This document shows positions 32,679 to 43,492 of a stretch of 64,000 nucleotides of DNA, one piece after another. This DNA comes from Ganoderma boninense (taxonomy: Eukaryota > Basidiomycota > Agaricomycetes > Polyporales > Polyporaceae). The number at the start of each line of letters is the position of its first letter. Within the stretch, counting starts at the first letter, position 1. Under the pieces are notes generated by a model. The model was given only the letters and a program-made list of their open reading frames with translations, was not told the DNA's origin and made no database searches. Location: positions 4,138,467-4,202,466 of the forward strand of contig CM035305.1 of NCBI GenBank assembly GCA_002900995.3. The letters run 5' to 3'. The position numbers and the translations under genes were made by a program.

Positions 32679-32699
32679 CTTTTCCACCTTTATCAGTTG

Positions 32700-33400
32700 C
32701 TCACAACAATGAAGGCCATCAAGCTTGGAAGTTACTCAATCATTCTTTGTGGGCCAAAGATGTGCGTGGACCCGGAGTGCAGCTTCTGAGACGTGCTTAG
32801 CAGCGCTGAGTTCAGAAAGCGCATACTTGGGGTGCATGTCAATGAAGCCCATTGTATAGTGCAGTGGGGTGGCAAATTCTGTCCAGAATACTCCCATCTA
32901 GAGGCCGTCTGTGCGCTCTTTCCCTGCCAGGTCCCTGTTCAAGTCACATCAGCAACAATGCCGCCTCACGTTCTCAAGCTCGCTCGCAAGACAATAAATA
33001 TCAGCCCGACGGATCCTTCCATCTCAATCTCGGAAACAATCACCACAACATTACATGGAAAGTTTGGTATATGAAGGCTGGATGCCCGGAACTAGACGAG
33101 CTCAACTTCTTGCTTCTGACAGACCTGAAAGCTGTCACTCTGACCTGATCTATGGTCTTTTTCGATGACATCACCCTGTCAATGAAGGCCCGATGTTGGT
33201 TCAAGGAGCACTTACCTACACATTTATATGCGAGGGTCTGCTGCTTCAATGCACGATGAGGGGAGAAGTCAAAACACCTCATCTTGGAGGACTTTCAGGA
33301 TGGCAAGATTGATATCCTGTTGGCCACGGAAGCGGCTGGGATGGTCAGTGCACATATTCGGGATTCAAATTATGTATAAAACTCACACACAAGAAAGGGA
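32700..33400 (+). pseudogene. RecQ-type DNA helicase fragment
   Basis: The frame reads KLGSYSIILCGPKMCVDPEC, then VLSSAEFRKRILGVHVNEAH with CIVQWG, which is helicase motif II with DEAH changed to NEAH. VTSATMPP (motif III) follows, then in other frames MVFFDDITLSMKARCWFKEH and FQDGKIDILLATEAAGM (motifs IV-V). An in-frame TGA at 32789 stands where CGA (Arg) would fit. Frame changes occur near 33050 and 33160. The Walker A region and C-terminus are missing, the latter cut by the Gypsy LTR. RecQ-like helicases are often found near telomeres in fungi; nothing here proves that location. Confidence 0.68.
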
Positions 33401-33452
33401 TGTGACATTCCAGACGTGTCCACACCCCTGCAATTTGTCATGACATGCATCT

Positions 33453-33912
33453 TGTCATAAACGGCATGCTCAGCGCCTACCCTGGCATCTCTCTTTCCCT
33501 TTCCGGAGAGTTTGCCTCCTGTGGCGTCCTTATTGTCCTCCATTGTGTAGCAAACCCATCCCTTGTTCTCAAAGTACAATCACTCCTATCACCCATTGTT
33601 CCCATCGTCATTGTACTACATACCATTGTTCTTCCACTGGTTCCCGTGTCCATAGTTACCTATTATTCCCGGTTCCCATTGTCCGTTACATGTATATAAG
33701 ACCTGTACTTCGCTACCTGGAGACCTCAGTTTTGACCTCTTGTCTCCAGGTAAGCCTCGCTGTATTCTCGCTCGTTAGTTACTTGCTCAATACATCTTGT
33801 CTCCAGCCTGACTGTCGAGCCTTGCTCTGCTCTCGCTGCACAAGTGCTCATCGACGCCCTTGCTCGTCTCGTAAGCCTCCTCCCTGATCTTACTCGACAG
33901 TCAGTCGTAACA
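33453..33912 (+). repeat. Gypsy 5' LTR (460 bp)
   Basis: TGTCATAAACGG...GTCGTAACA, with ATGTATATAAGACC near 33688. It is followed by the leader and gag, so it is the 5' LTR of the longest Gypsy copy in the window. The next bases (TTAGGTTGAAACTTC) are not a standard TGG primer binding site; the primer could not be identified. Confidence 0.88.
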
Positions 33913-34900
33913 TTAGGTTGAAACTTCTACACGAGCACCGGCATGCCGCGTACTCCACACACATTCTTTCCTTCTCGTACAGTACGCACTTAGATCCTCT
34001 GTGTTGGCCTAGCGTAGTGCGCACTCTAGTCACACCATCGGACGTGGTCTCGGCGCAACCTGAGGCTTGCCACTCTTAGTGGTACAGTACACGGAAAGCT
34101 CCTAACACGAGACCCCGGTACTGACAGAAGTGGTCCGCCTCATGGCGTGGGAGGCTAGAGAAAGGCGGCGAAACAAAGCCAAGGCAGAACACCCTTGGGC
34201 CCGTGTCCCTTGGGCTAAGACACAGCAATAGGCCGAGGAGGCTGAGCAGACAGTGTCAGATCGTGCACCTGCCGTTTTCATTCCTGGTATAGGAAGTGAG
34301 ACACCCTGTCATCCTGGCTTGCAAAGGAAAACCACATATCTTCTACGCCACCAAAGTTCAGCACAAATACTTAGCAAACAAGCTTGGTGATTGGGTCGTC
34401 TGTGCACAACAACCGTGCCCCAACTGGCACTGGAGATTTTCTGACACTCCTGAGACTCGCGCACTCATTGCACCCTGCCTACGAGCTGAACCAGAGCATG
34501 AAGGTCTTATCCGCAATCACCTCACCAACCCTCCAGCACCACCACACCGAGACCCAAGCTGACCCCCAGCTCACCAAGCTGCCCTGATTGCATTCAAGAA
34601 TCCCTCATCACGCTCTGCCTCTCACCCAACCTCACAACCCCAGAGTCGTGTCCAAAGTCAAATCCCCAGTCCCGCACGATCAACAGGGTCTCCCATCCTC
34701 GACAAGACTCTTAAACTCATCACAGAGCGTCTTAGACAGTGATGAACCTCGACGCCCGCAACCCCCATTGCTTCAACTTCTAAACTCCCAAAGGCAGAGA
34801 AAAAGCCTGAAGTAAAGAAAGAACCCAAGCAAGAGACTATTAGCCTCAACACTCCTCTTCATCATCATCAGCTGCACCCAGTCGAGCGTTCACACCCACC
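33913..34900 (+). other. Gypsy 5' leader (untranslated)
   Basis: About 990 bases between LTR and gag, shared with the copies at 1-688 and 12738-13594. There are only short interrupted frames. It may once have encoded a small protein (HPVILACKGKPHIFY), but this is not conserved as an open frame between copies. Confidence 0.6.
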
Positions 34901-35737
34901 ATGACCACTCCTGCCCCCGCACTGGCATTCGACACCTCCAAGCTCCTCTCCCAAATCGCCCCACATGAATACGATGGAAAATCCGCACAGGATGGTCTCC
35001 GCTTTGTGTCCGCTGCTCAGATCTACTACAACACCCTTACGGCGGTAGCGGTTGGCACGCCTAGCGACGTCATATGGATGACCATCCTCAGTAAGCTCAC
35101 GGAAGGAGCAGCAGCCTGGGCTGGCCCCCACATTGTAAAGCTCGCCGGCGGAACTAGCCCTTGGGCAGACTATGGCGCGTTCAGCACGGCCTTCAAGGAT
35201 CACTTCTGCGCAGCTGACGACAAGGAGGCTGCCATCGCTGAACTTGTCAAGCTTTGCAAGGTGTATCGCAAGGTTGGCACTGTCCAGGAGTACACGGCGC
35301 AGTTCAACGCAATGGCAGCACAGACTGACTTCAGCGACGAGGACAAACGCGAATGCTACCGCTCTGGCCTACCCCCTGGACTCTGGGACGTCCTCGCCAC
35401 CAGTGCTCACGACATCTCCAACCTCACAAAGATCCAGAAGGTGTCGCTGTTGCTCGACCAGGCCCTCGTCACTAGGGAGGAAGAACGGCTGAAGGTGTTT
35501 GGGTGGAAGAAGAAGGGGGAGAAGGCAGCCGCTACTGGGAAGAAGCCGTTCCCCGGAAACTGTCACATCTGTGGCCAGCCTGGGCATCGTAAGTATGACT
35601 GCCCGCGGCTAAAGAGTCAGCAAGCTGCTTCCTCGTCCACTGCGACCACGGAAGTAGCGGCTCTTCAGGCCCAGCTCAAGGCGATGGAGGAGAAGATCGC
35701 GGCTCTTACAACCGCTGAGAAGAAGGAGGGTTTCTGA
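34901..35737 (+). CDS. Gypsy Gag protein with zinc knuckle
   Basis: This open frame of 278 residues starts MTTPAPALAFDTSKLL. Residues about 65-180 form a retrotransposon Gag-like capsid domain (AAAWAGPHIVKLAGG, WADYGAFSTAFKDHF, VQEYTAQFNAMAAQ, GLPPGLWDVL). A CCHC zinc knuckle, CHICGQPGHRKYDC, lies near residues 224-237, followed by a Ser/Ala/Gln-rich coiled-coil-like tail (LQAQLKAMEEKIAAL). Gag would build the intracellular particle. The frame is intact, but pol behind it is broken. Confidence 0.9.
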   Translation: MTTPAPALAFDTSKLLSQIAPHEYDGKSAQDGLRFVSAAQIYYNTLTAVAVGTPSDVIWMTILSKLTEGAAAWAGPHIVKLAGGTSPWADYGAFSTAFKDHFCAADDKEAAIAELVKLCKVYRKVGTVQEYTAQFNAMAAQTDFSDEDKRECYRSGLPPGLWDVLATSAHDISNLTKIQKVSLLLDQALVTREEERLKVFGWKKKGEKAAATGKKPFPGNCHICGQPGHRKYDCPRLKSQQAASSSTATTEVAALQAQLKAMEEKIAALTTAEKKEGF

Positions 35738-36690
35738 TTAGAGCCGCACTGGATGCTGCGCGTGCCGGCTCTTGTAGTAATAGTCGATTTTCTGTACTGA
35801 GTTCCGCGTTTGTATATGAAGTAAATCACAGTGGTCAACACTTTCATATACCAGTACGGTTAATCGGCAAGCAGCGACATAAGGACATAGTAGCAATGGT
35901 AGATAGTGGAGCTACTAAGCTACTACTAAGTTTTTACATAGACGGTTCCTAGAGAAGAACCAGGTTACGACGAGGAAGTTGGCAAGGCCAATTCCTCTGT
36001 ACAACATAGACGGTACTGAGAACCGTGATGGAACGATCACGGAGGTCGCCGTGTTGGATATGGCGATTGGAGACCACCGAGAGAAGGTGGTGTTTGTGGT
36101 GACAGACATAGGAGAAGAGGATGTAATTGTACCTCCCCAGTACCACGAATATCTGCGTGTGTTCTCGAAAGAGGCGTCCGAACGTCTACCTGAGCACGGA
36201 CCCTATGACCACGCTATAGAACTCGTACCAGATGCTAGGATGTTCCATTCCAAGGTGTACCCCCTGTCTCCCAGCGAGCAGGTTGAGCTTGACAAGTTCC
36301 TTAGTGAGAACTTGGCCAAAGGATATATTCAAGAGTCGAAGTCACCGATGTCGTCACCATTCTTCTTCGTTAAAAAGAAGGATGGCAGCCTACGTCCTGT
36401 ACAGGACTACCGGCGATTGAACGACATCACCATTAAGAACCGATACCCACTACCGTTGGTGTTGGACTTGATGGATCGACTCAAGAGGGCCAAGTACTTT
36501 ACCAAGCTTGACATCCGTTGGGGGTACAACAATGTGCGGATTAAGACCGGTGATGAATGGAAGGCTGCCTTTGTTACCAATCACGGACTGTTTGAACCGA
36601 ACGTGATGTACTTTGGACTGGCTAACTCGCCCAGTACATTCTCTGCGCTCATGAACAACATCTTCAAGGACCTCATCATACTCAGCAAAA
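35738..36690 (+). pseudogene. Gypsy pol: protease and N-terminal half of reverse transcriptase
   Basis: A protease active site AMVDSGATKL lies near 35893-35922, then a frameshift leads to KNQVTTRKLARPIPLY. Reverse transcriptase follows with KSPMSSPFFFVKKKDGSLRP, VQDYRRLNDITIKNRYPLP and FTKLDIRWGYNNVRI, then LANSPSTFSALMNNIF. The sequence leaves the Gypsy consensus near 36690, just before the catalytic YxDD box would appear. RT palm, RNase H and integrase are therefore missing from this copy. Confidence 0.88.
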
Positions 36691-37205
36691 TCTCGACGTA
36701 AGGCTGAACGTAGGTCAACCTATGGTTGATTGGGATCTGTACCTGCAGGTTTGGCCACTTTCAAAAGCTTGATTGGGATCTGTATGAATCAAATCAACTA
36801 TTTACCTACAACCTACAGGTAGCAACCCTATAAGTTATAGGTCAAATCAATGATTTGATTTGAATACTAAATATAGTATTTTCTCAGCTACTGTTGAAGA
36901 TTTTGGTCTGAACCAGAGACCTCAGAGCTCTGCATTCATTCAACTAGGCCTACTAACCACTACACCAACAGACCATTACAGCCATTGGTAAGTAATATAA
37001 TAAGTACTCTTACTTAGTGAGATAAGATAAGATAAGATAGATAAGATAAAATAAGGGCCAAAAGGTCATTGGTATATGAATATACATATGTAAAAGCTCA
37101 TTAAGAGCCCATGGTGCAGTGGTTAGCATGGCTGTTTCAACACACCGGGCCTCTGGTTCAATTCCTGGCCGGTACAATAGTATTAAATATGTAACTATTA
37201 TGTAT
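36691..37205. repeat. tRNA-derived (SINE-like) repeat remnants
   Basis: On the minus strand about 36895-36985 reads TGGTGTAGTGGTTAGTAGG ... TCTGGTTCAGACC, with A-box and B-box matches. On the plus strand about 37106-37180 reads ATGGTGCAGTGGTTAGCATG ... CTGGTTCAATTCC. Both look like heads of tRNA-derived SINEs, but neither folds into a full tRNA. A doublet TTGATTGGGATCTGTA (near 36727 and 36770) and a GATAA microsatellite (37018-37050) lie beside them. Confidence 0.5.
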
Positions 37206-37390
37206 GTAATATAGCATTGTAAACCACAGTTAAACTGCGGTTTCAAGTGTTCGATTGTACCCTTGATCCGGAGCTGCAGTTAACTGCACTGCGGTTAACA
37301 GTAAACCGCGGCTCGTATAACTGCAGCTCAAATTGCGGCTCGGTTAATTGTTAATCACAGTGTTAACTGTAACTGTGTTCAGCCTTATCC
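37205..37390. repeat. Cluster of GCGGTTAAC/GTTAACTGC palindromic motifs
   Basis: About eight variants of CTGCAGTTAACTGCAG and AACCGCGGTT lie in both orientations within 185 bases, next to the SINE-like remnants. It may be a subterminal repeat of an unidentified element or a decayed inverted repeat. Confidence 0.5.
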
Positions 37391-37925
37391 CGCCATGTCC
37401 TTCAGCATAATATGTGGGACACTGAACTGACAGATCACTACGACTTCAATTTGCTCCACAACAAGATTGAGATCCACAGCCTGCGCAATTCTGTACTTAC
37501 TGCACAAATGCCCACCGCATCCACCGCTCACCTTCTCGGGAATTCAAAGAGTGTGGAACTGTATGCAAGATGTGTGCCCCTTTCGCCGTTTGTCCAAGTT
37601 AGCCTCTAATATGCTACATATGGCAGAGTAGCAATATTGTCCGATATAGGGTGCTCAGTGGTACCTTCAATGAACTATCACGTCATCTCATCAACACTCT
37701 TCAAAAATGCAGTATCTGGTCGGAGCAGGTTTGAAGTGCCATCCTGGCAGCTCATGGCAAGGCATCATGTCCTGCTGCTTTACCACATACTGACTTTTCC
37801 CTACAGGCTCTCTTCAAGACGTCGAGAGAATTCCTGATAATGTGAAACAAGTGTTTTGTACCATATTCAAGCTCAATCCTCACAACCTAATTGACATGGT
37901 GGCCGAACGCACCCCATTTGTTGAT
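37391..37925 (+). other. Degenerate frames upstream of the Helitron fragment
   Basis: Short frames (for example YDFNLLHNKIEIHSLRNSVL and LSSRRRENS near 37800) may be part of an old gene, but I do not recognise a family. No clear exon structure is visible. Confidence 0.35.
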
Positions 37926-37929
37926 CAGA

Positions 37930-39363
37930 GCATCCCAGGGCAGAACAAGACCCAACAATGTAGTAGATTTGCACAGTGCTAATAGTCACCAGTTCATATA
38001 CACAGCACTGTCCAGGGGTTCTACTTTGGAGGGCACTATTATTGTTCAGGGCTTCAATGACAAGTATCTTACTGGAGGCATTACAGGAGACTTGAGACAG
38101 GAGTTTAGGGAGCTAGAGCTTATAGATAAGATAACTCAGCTGAGAAATGGAAAGTCATCACCCAAGGTGACAGGCATTACTAGGGGAGAACTTGTACACT
38201 CTTTTAGACAGTGGAAGGAGAAAGGCTATGTTCCCAAGGCAATGCATAAGGATCTCAAGTGGACAGATGCTAACCCCTTTCCTATTGAAAAAGTAGATGA
38301 GACATTGGCTTGGGAAATCATTCCTGACAACAAGACTGGGATCAAGCCTATAAAAAAGGCCCCAACAAATGTGTTCCCAGCCTCATACTATGTTCCAGCC
38401 AAGGGCTCTTAGACATTACTACTACAAGCAATGACACTGGACTGAAGAGAGACAAACAAGCTCTAGAAGAGGATAAAGCTGATGCTAGAGAGCAACCAAG
38501 GCAAGCAAAAAAAGTGAAGATTGCCCAACACAACAGCAGTGCACAGGCACACAAGTTCAAAGGGTTTCCTCGGAACAGTTATAGTTGTGCCTATGATGCC
38601 CTTCTTACCATATTGCTATTTGTTTATACTGAATATGGGCAAGGATAGAATGCTAATATACAAGACAGTAATTCAATGCTGGAGTATATTGGTAACATAT
38701 TAAGCCAATGCACTGATCCTGATCTACAGCACACTCCAAGAGCTGGCAAAGACATTCTTAGACAGCATATTGGCCAACAAGACCCAGCACTTGGCTTTGC
38801 AGGAAGTGAAGGCATTGATGTATATGCTTTGAGACAAAAGCTGCTAAACACATCTGAGAGCACCCTTAGCAAACAGTACATATGCCGGAGCTGTTGCCAC
38901 AAAAGCCCAGCTACAATGTTGAACATGACAATGTTTTTTTGTTTGACAAGTTTATATGGAAGAATCAAGTCAACAAAATGGGCTCATACAAAGATAGACT
39001 ACTCAATCTATGGCTCAAGGCTTACTTTACCCAACAGTCTGAAAAGAGTTATCCGAACTGTGCAAGATCTCTGATTAAGCAGCTTGCTTATGTGGAGCCT
39101 CCCAACACATTGTCTACAAGCTAAACATCGAAGTAGAAAGTCACACCAACAATTATACAAATCATGTAAAATTGTATACTTTGCTCCAAATCACTTTGTA
39201 GCCAAAATTGTAGACAAATTTGTTGAAATATAGTATAATAATGGGTTTGAAATGGGAGAAGAAAACAGAGTACATTGGCAACATTGTTAATACAACATCC
39301 AAAGATCTACTGAAGCATAAAAGATATTCAGCCAGTCTTCTTATCTATACCACAATTTTGTGA
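37930..39363 (+). pseudogene. Helitron helicase end and C-terminal cysteine-protease-like domain, plus-strand copy
   Basis: It begins with the last helicase motifs, SQGRTRPNNVVDLHSANSHQ and FIYTALSRGSTLEGTIIV, equivalent to motifs V-VI of Pif1-like helicases. The linker VTGITRGELVHSFRQWK and PASYYVPAKGS follows, then KFKGFPRNSYSCAYDALLTI, a fuller middle part than in the minus-strand copies (DILRQHIGQQDPALGFAG, KLLNTSESTLSKQYICRSCC), FDKFIWKNQVNKMG, CARSLIKQLAYVEPP, FAPNHFVAKIVDK and the end LLKHKRYSASLLIY. Stops and frame changes lie near 38412, 38648, 38935 and 39230. The Rep nuclease and upstream helicase motifs are absent. Confidence 0.7.
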
Positions 39364-40200
39364 GCAGTGTGCCTTTGGGTTTAAAAATATAAAATTGTAA
39401 TAGTCTATATAATTATATGTAATCTAGATAATGTACAAGCCATTAACATTGGCTTTTCACTATACTATAGTTGAATTGTACTTGTAGGCCAAACATAGTA
39501 TATAAAAAGTGAATATAAATTACATATATAAATAGTGCATGTCAATACCCATTTATAAGTCTTTAATATTGTGCTTAGTATACTAAAGATGATATACAAA
39601 ATATATTGCTGGTAGATGTCATTCAATATATAAATAGGCTACAACATTGTTATAATATAATAGTTGAACTAGTATAATGTGCATATAAATTTTGTATATG
39701 TTTTAAAACAGTATAGTATAATAGACTGTATAGTGATATCTCATATAGATACTATATCCACTATTTTTCTTTACTTTAAAATCAATATATATAAACTAGT
39801 ATTTAGAGTATCACTTGTGAATTATAGAACTCAGTATAAAAGATATTATATAAAATAGTTGACATAAAAACATACATATACACATCACAATAAGAGCAGT
39901 GTTGTAATATTTACATATCTGTGCACTCTTGCTGAGTAGCTATATCAAGAATAATATGCTAAAACCCTGGACAGATTGTGGTGATATACAAGGCAAATAC
40001 ATATTGCTGAGGGATATTATTCAGTGTAGTGGTTATATATTATATATGGAGAATGCTAATAGTGTTAACAGAAAGTCAATAATATACAATTCTATAAGCA
40101 TATTATACATATGTTTATCTACTATATATATAGCATTATTGTCATATAATAAAAGCATCAATATAAGTTATCAAAACCACTGTTCCTCATCAATCATCAC
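39364..40200. other. AT-rich spacer, duplicate of 4262-5100
   Basis: Nearly base-for-base copy of the other spacer, with small indels in TA runs. No gene seen. Confidence 0.55.
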
Positions 40201-40209
40201 CTGCCAGTA

Positions 40210-40749
40210 ATGGCCCACTTCCAACCAAGTGAGAACATTGCTGACAGCCTTAATCAGGCCAGCAGGATCAGGGACAACTGCCACAACATCAAGAATTTGC
40301 TCAACCACACGTTCAACATGCTCAGCAAGACTTCGTACAATGTGGATTGCAACAACAGGCAAATTGTCAAGCTCCAGAAGGAAACCAAGGAGTTGCGCAA
40401 GCTGCTCGAGAGTATGCAGAGCAACACCTATGCATTCCGCGTTCACAAAAACAAACAGTTCCACAAGATTGACAGTAGGCTCAATGTGATCATGAGCCAT
40501 TTGGGAATTCTGATCCCGACTGAGAAAATGGCTGCTATGTGGTAAGTGCCTTCTGCTAACACAGTTATATCACTCACACTTTGCCATTATTTTTACAGGG
40601 GCGACGTGCCCGAGAACCATGAGGCCTGGGCCAGTTTTCAAAGATTCACATTGTTGATCCATTGCATGTAGTAAGTGTACCTCATACTGGTGCATACTTG
40701 CTAACATATATCCATTAGCAAACTCAGCAAAGCCAAGGACAATATGTAG
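40210..40749 (+). CDS. Small coiled-coil protein of unknown function, copy 2
   Basis: Same three-exon structure as copy 1 (exons 40210-40541, 40599-40670, 40719-40749; introns GTAAGT...AG) and the same length, 144 residues. Replacements are few (for example IADSL for IVDSL, LESMQSN for LESRESN, FRVHKNKQFHK for FHVHKNKQFYK). Both copies keep start, splice sites and frame. That is unlike the Helitron frames beside them, which carry stops. Function unknown; capture by a Helitron is one explanation. Confidence 0.55.
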
Positions 40750-40979
40750 TGGTAGTATATTGAGGACATGCTTGAACTTGTGTAGACTAGTGTGATCGAG
40801 CAGACTTTCTATTGTGTGTATGCTTGTAATCAGAACAATGTAGCTTCGATGATTAGACTGTCAACTGCATAGTGTGTGACTTGGGTTTGACCTCTGTAGA
40901 AACCTTCACTCCATGCAACATCATCTCTCAAGAGGGTTAGGAAAATTACAACATTAATTTATAGCAGCTTAGTGTATAT

Positions 40980-42690
40980 AAGGAGGCTGGCAGTATACCT
41001 TTTATGTTTGATCAGATCCTTATTGTTAAGTTCACAACATTGCCTACATATTCTACTTCTTCTCCCATTTCATATCTATCATAATGCCACACCCCTCCAC
41101 ATTTGTCAATAATTCTACATACAAAGTGGTTTGGAGAGAAATATATAATGCCACACAGCCTGTATAGATTATGATGTCCTGGTATTGTTATTTGAGATTC
41201 AACATTTATATGAAGTTTGTATACTACACAACTAACAAAATTGGAAGGTTGTATATAATTTAGTTGTTTGAACATAGGTCTAGCACAGTTGGGGCAAGGT
41301 TTTATAGACTTCTGAACAGAGCAAGCTTTGAACCATAGCCTTACTAATCTGTCTTTATATGTACCCATCTTATTGAGCTGGTTTTTCCATAGAAACTTGT
41401 CAAAAGTCCATATGATATAGTATCCACTGTAACAGCAACTCCTTGGTGATAACAACTGCAACATTTATATTGTTTGGTTAATGTGTTATCTGAAGTTGCA
41501 AGCAGCTTTTGACACAAGGCATAGCCATGTTTCTTCACATTCTGTATAAACTGCAAGTAGTATAGTAAGCAGTGCATCATAGGCACAACTATGGTTGTTC
41601 CAAAGAAATCCTTTAAACTGACTTCCTTGGATGTCTCTGTTATTATTAGAAGATTTGGCCTTTTTAGATTGCCTCTCCTGTGTACCAACATCTGTATTTT
41701 CCTGCATTACCACACACTTATTCAATTTCAACCCAGTATCTTGACTCATGGCAGGTAATTTTTGTGACCCTTTAGCAGGCACATAGTAGGATGCAGGGAA
41801 TATGTCAACAGGTGCCTTTTTAATAGGTTTTATCCCAGTTTTATTGTCAGGTATGATCTCCCACGGCAAATTTGCATCTACTTCTTCTATTGGAAAAGGT
41901 TTACAATCTGTCCACTGAAGATCTTTGTGCATAGAGTTTGGGACATAAGTTTCACCTTTCCACTGCCTAAATGAATGGACAAGCTCACCTCTGGTAATAC
42001 CTGTAACTTTTGTAGAACAATTTCCATTGTATCTGTGTTTCGTTATATCATCTAGAAGCTCAAGTTCTCTGAATTCCTGTTATATCCCATTATACCTCCT
42101 GTAAGATACTTGTCATTAAAACCTTTTACAATTATAGTGCCTTCGAGGGTAGAGCCTCTCAATAGTGCAGTGTATATTGACTGGTGGCTGTTGGCACTGT
42201 GCAAGTCAACCACATTGTTAGGTCTTGTTCGTCCTTGAGATGCAAAGTCTCTCATAGCAAAGTTGGGAATCATGCTAACTTGTGTCTTGTTGATATACAA
42301 TATGCTGCTATTGGGCATCTTGCACTTGATTTTTTGAGAGCTGGGAGTAATGGGCACCACATTCTCAGGAAGCCCATCAAGCTTGATAGGTGTAGGAGGG
42401 CAGGTTAGTCAGACAAACAGAGTTTCTAATGCATTTTTGGCCTCATCTATTGGTCTTGAAGTCCAGCCAACAACCTCTGCTTCAGCACCATTAGTCACAC
42501 AACATTCTGTGGCCTCATTATACTTGATCATTACAGGCATACTTTGTTTGTTGAAAGTTCTTTGCTCATTTTTGTATAGAGAAGCACCTATAACTCCTAT
42601 ACCTCTCTCTCTTCCAAAGAGGCAGACTCGGACTAGTACTAAGAAGTCATATGTCTTTGCATATTGTTTCACACTAGTCCATTAGACTTA
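40980..42690 (-). pseudogene. Helitron helicase C-terminal half with cysteine-protease-like domain, copy 2
   Basis: It begins inside the helicase (FLVLVRVCLFGRERGIGVIG, AKNALETLFV; then FASQGRTRPNNVVDLHSANS and IYTALLRGSTLEGTIIV) and continues through the same linker and C-terminal blocks as the copy at 5862-6955, which it matches closely from 42048 down. The helicase motif VI segment reads LLRGST where the plus-strand copy has LSRGST. Frame changes occur near 42060, 41480 and 41030. It keeps about 640 bases of helicase that copy 1 has lost. Confidence 0.7.
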
Positions 42691-42698
42691 TCTAGTTT

Positions 42699-43480
42699 TT
42701 GGTCAGAGCTGTCAAGGCTAAGATTGAGCCTGACCTTGTTGACAAAAAAGCCATAGACATTGGGGAGGAAGATGAGGAGCTGGAGGAGGGAGAGGAGGAG
42801 CCAGATGACATGGAGGAGCGAAGTGCAGACAACACCTACTCATACATGTGCCTCTGCTTGCCTGGTCTGACATATCTTGCTTTATAGTGGTGAGGAGTTT
42901 GAAGGAGAAGACTCTGTTGCTGAGCTCTCTGCCAATGAGGGGTCTGTGTTCTTGCCCCCTCAAACTCCCAAGGTCAACTGTATTATGTAAGTCAACCTAA
43001 CATTTTCTATTTTGTATCTAACCTATCCAATCTTAAAACCTTAGGCAAAGCCACAATGAGGCTACAAGCCCTCCTACCAGTCAGAAGAGTCCCTCTCCTG
43101 TATACGTACCTATAGCATCTCAACTCTTTTGCTGAACTAATGTCTATTTAGTAAGAAGGCTGTTCACCTCCAGGCTTCTACCCAGAAGGTGAAGACCACT
43201 AGGCTTATCTGCAAGGCTACTCCTAAAAAGGCTGTGAAATGGTATGTTGCTACTTTTTATAGCACTTGCATTTGTGACTTAGGATATTTACTCAGGGAGC
43301 ATTCTGACAATGAGGACGATGTGGCTGAGGAGGAGTTAGTGCTCCCATTACGATTAGTCAGTTTGTGCTAACCAACTTTGAAACTGTGCCTCTCCTACCA
43401 AGAAGAGCCATGCTGCAGTCTCTAGCCCTGAGCCTGAGATTGAAAAAATTACTTCCAAGACTCCTAAGAAGTACGTTGTT
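42699..43480 (+). pseudogene. Multi-exon gene fragment of unknown function, possibly captured
   Basis: An acidic segment (EEDEELEEGEEEPDDMEE) is followed by pieces with clear intron borders: EGEDSVAELSANEGSVFLPP, GTAAGTCAACC ... CCTTAG, then SHNEATSPPTSQKSPSP, and a basic piece KTTRLICKATPKKAVKW before another GTATGT...TTAG. Alternating acidic and basic low-complexity segments resemble a chromatin-type protein, but no domain is identifiable. Lying between Helitron and LTR sequence, it may be a captured host-gene fragment. It is missing from the first duplication copy. Confidence 0.4.
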
Positions 43481-43492
43481 CTTTGATGAGGT

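Larger units (their letters stand above)
32018..32695 (+). mobile_element. tRNA-bearing LTR-like element, copy C, split by a Copia solo LTR
   Basis: The element reads TGTTAGG...ATATA (32018-32116), is interrupted by a Copia LTR, and resumes at 32542 with the repeated ATATA to end TTTATCA at 32695. Without the insert it is 248 bases. The outer flanks (TTTTC and GTTGC) do not match. Confidence 0.8.

Noticed and set aside
28279..32695. One large element bounded by tRNA-bearing LTR copies A and C
   Set aside because: The two copies are in opposite orientation, so they cannot be the direct LTRs of one retrotransposon, and their flanks do not share a target duplication.
37106..37180. Genuine tRNA gene
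   Set aside because: A and B boxes are present, but the anticodon and acceptor stems do not pair, so it is better read as a SINE head.
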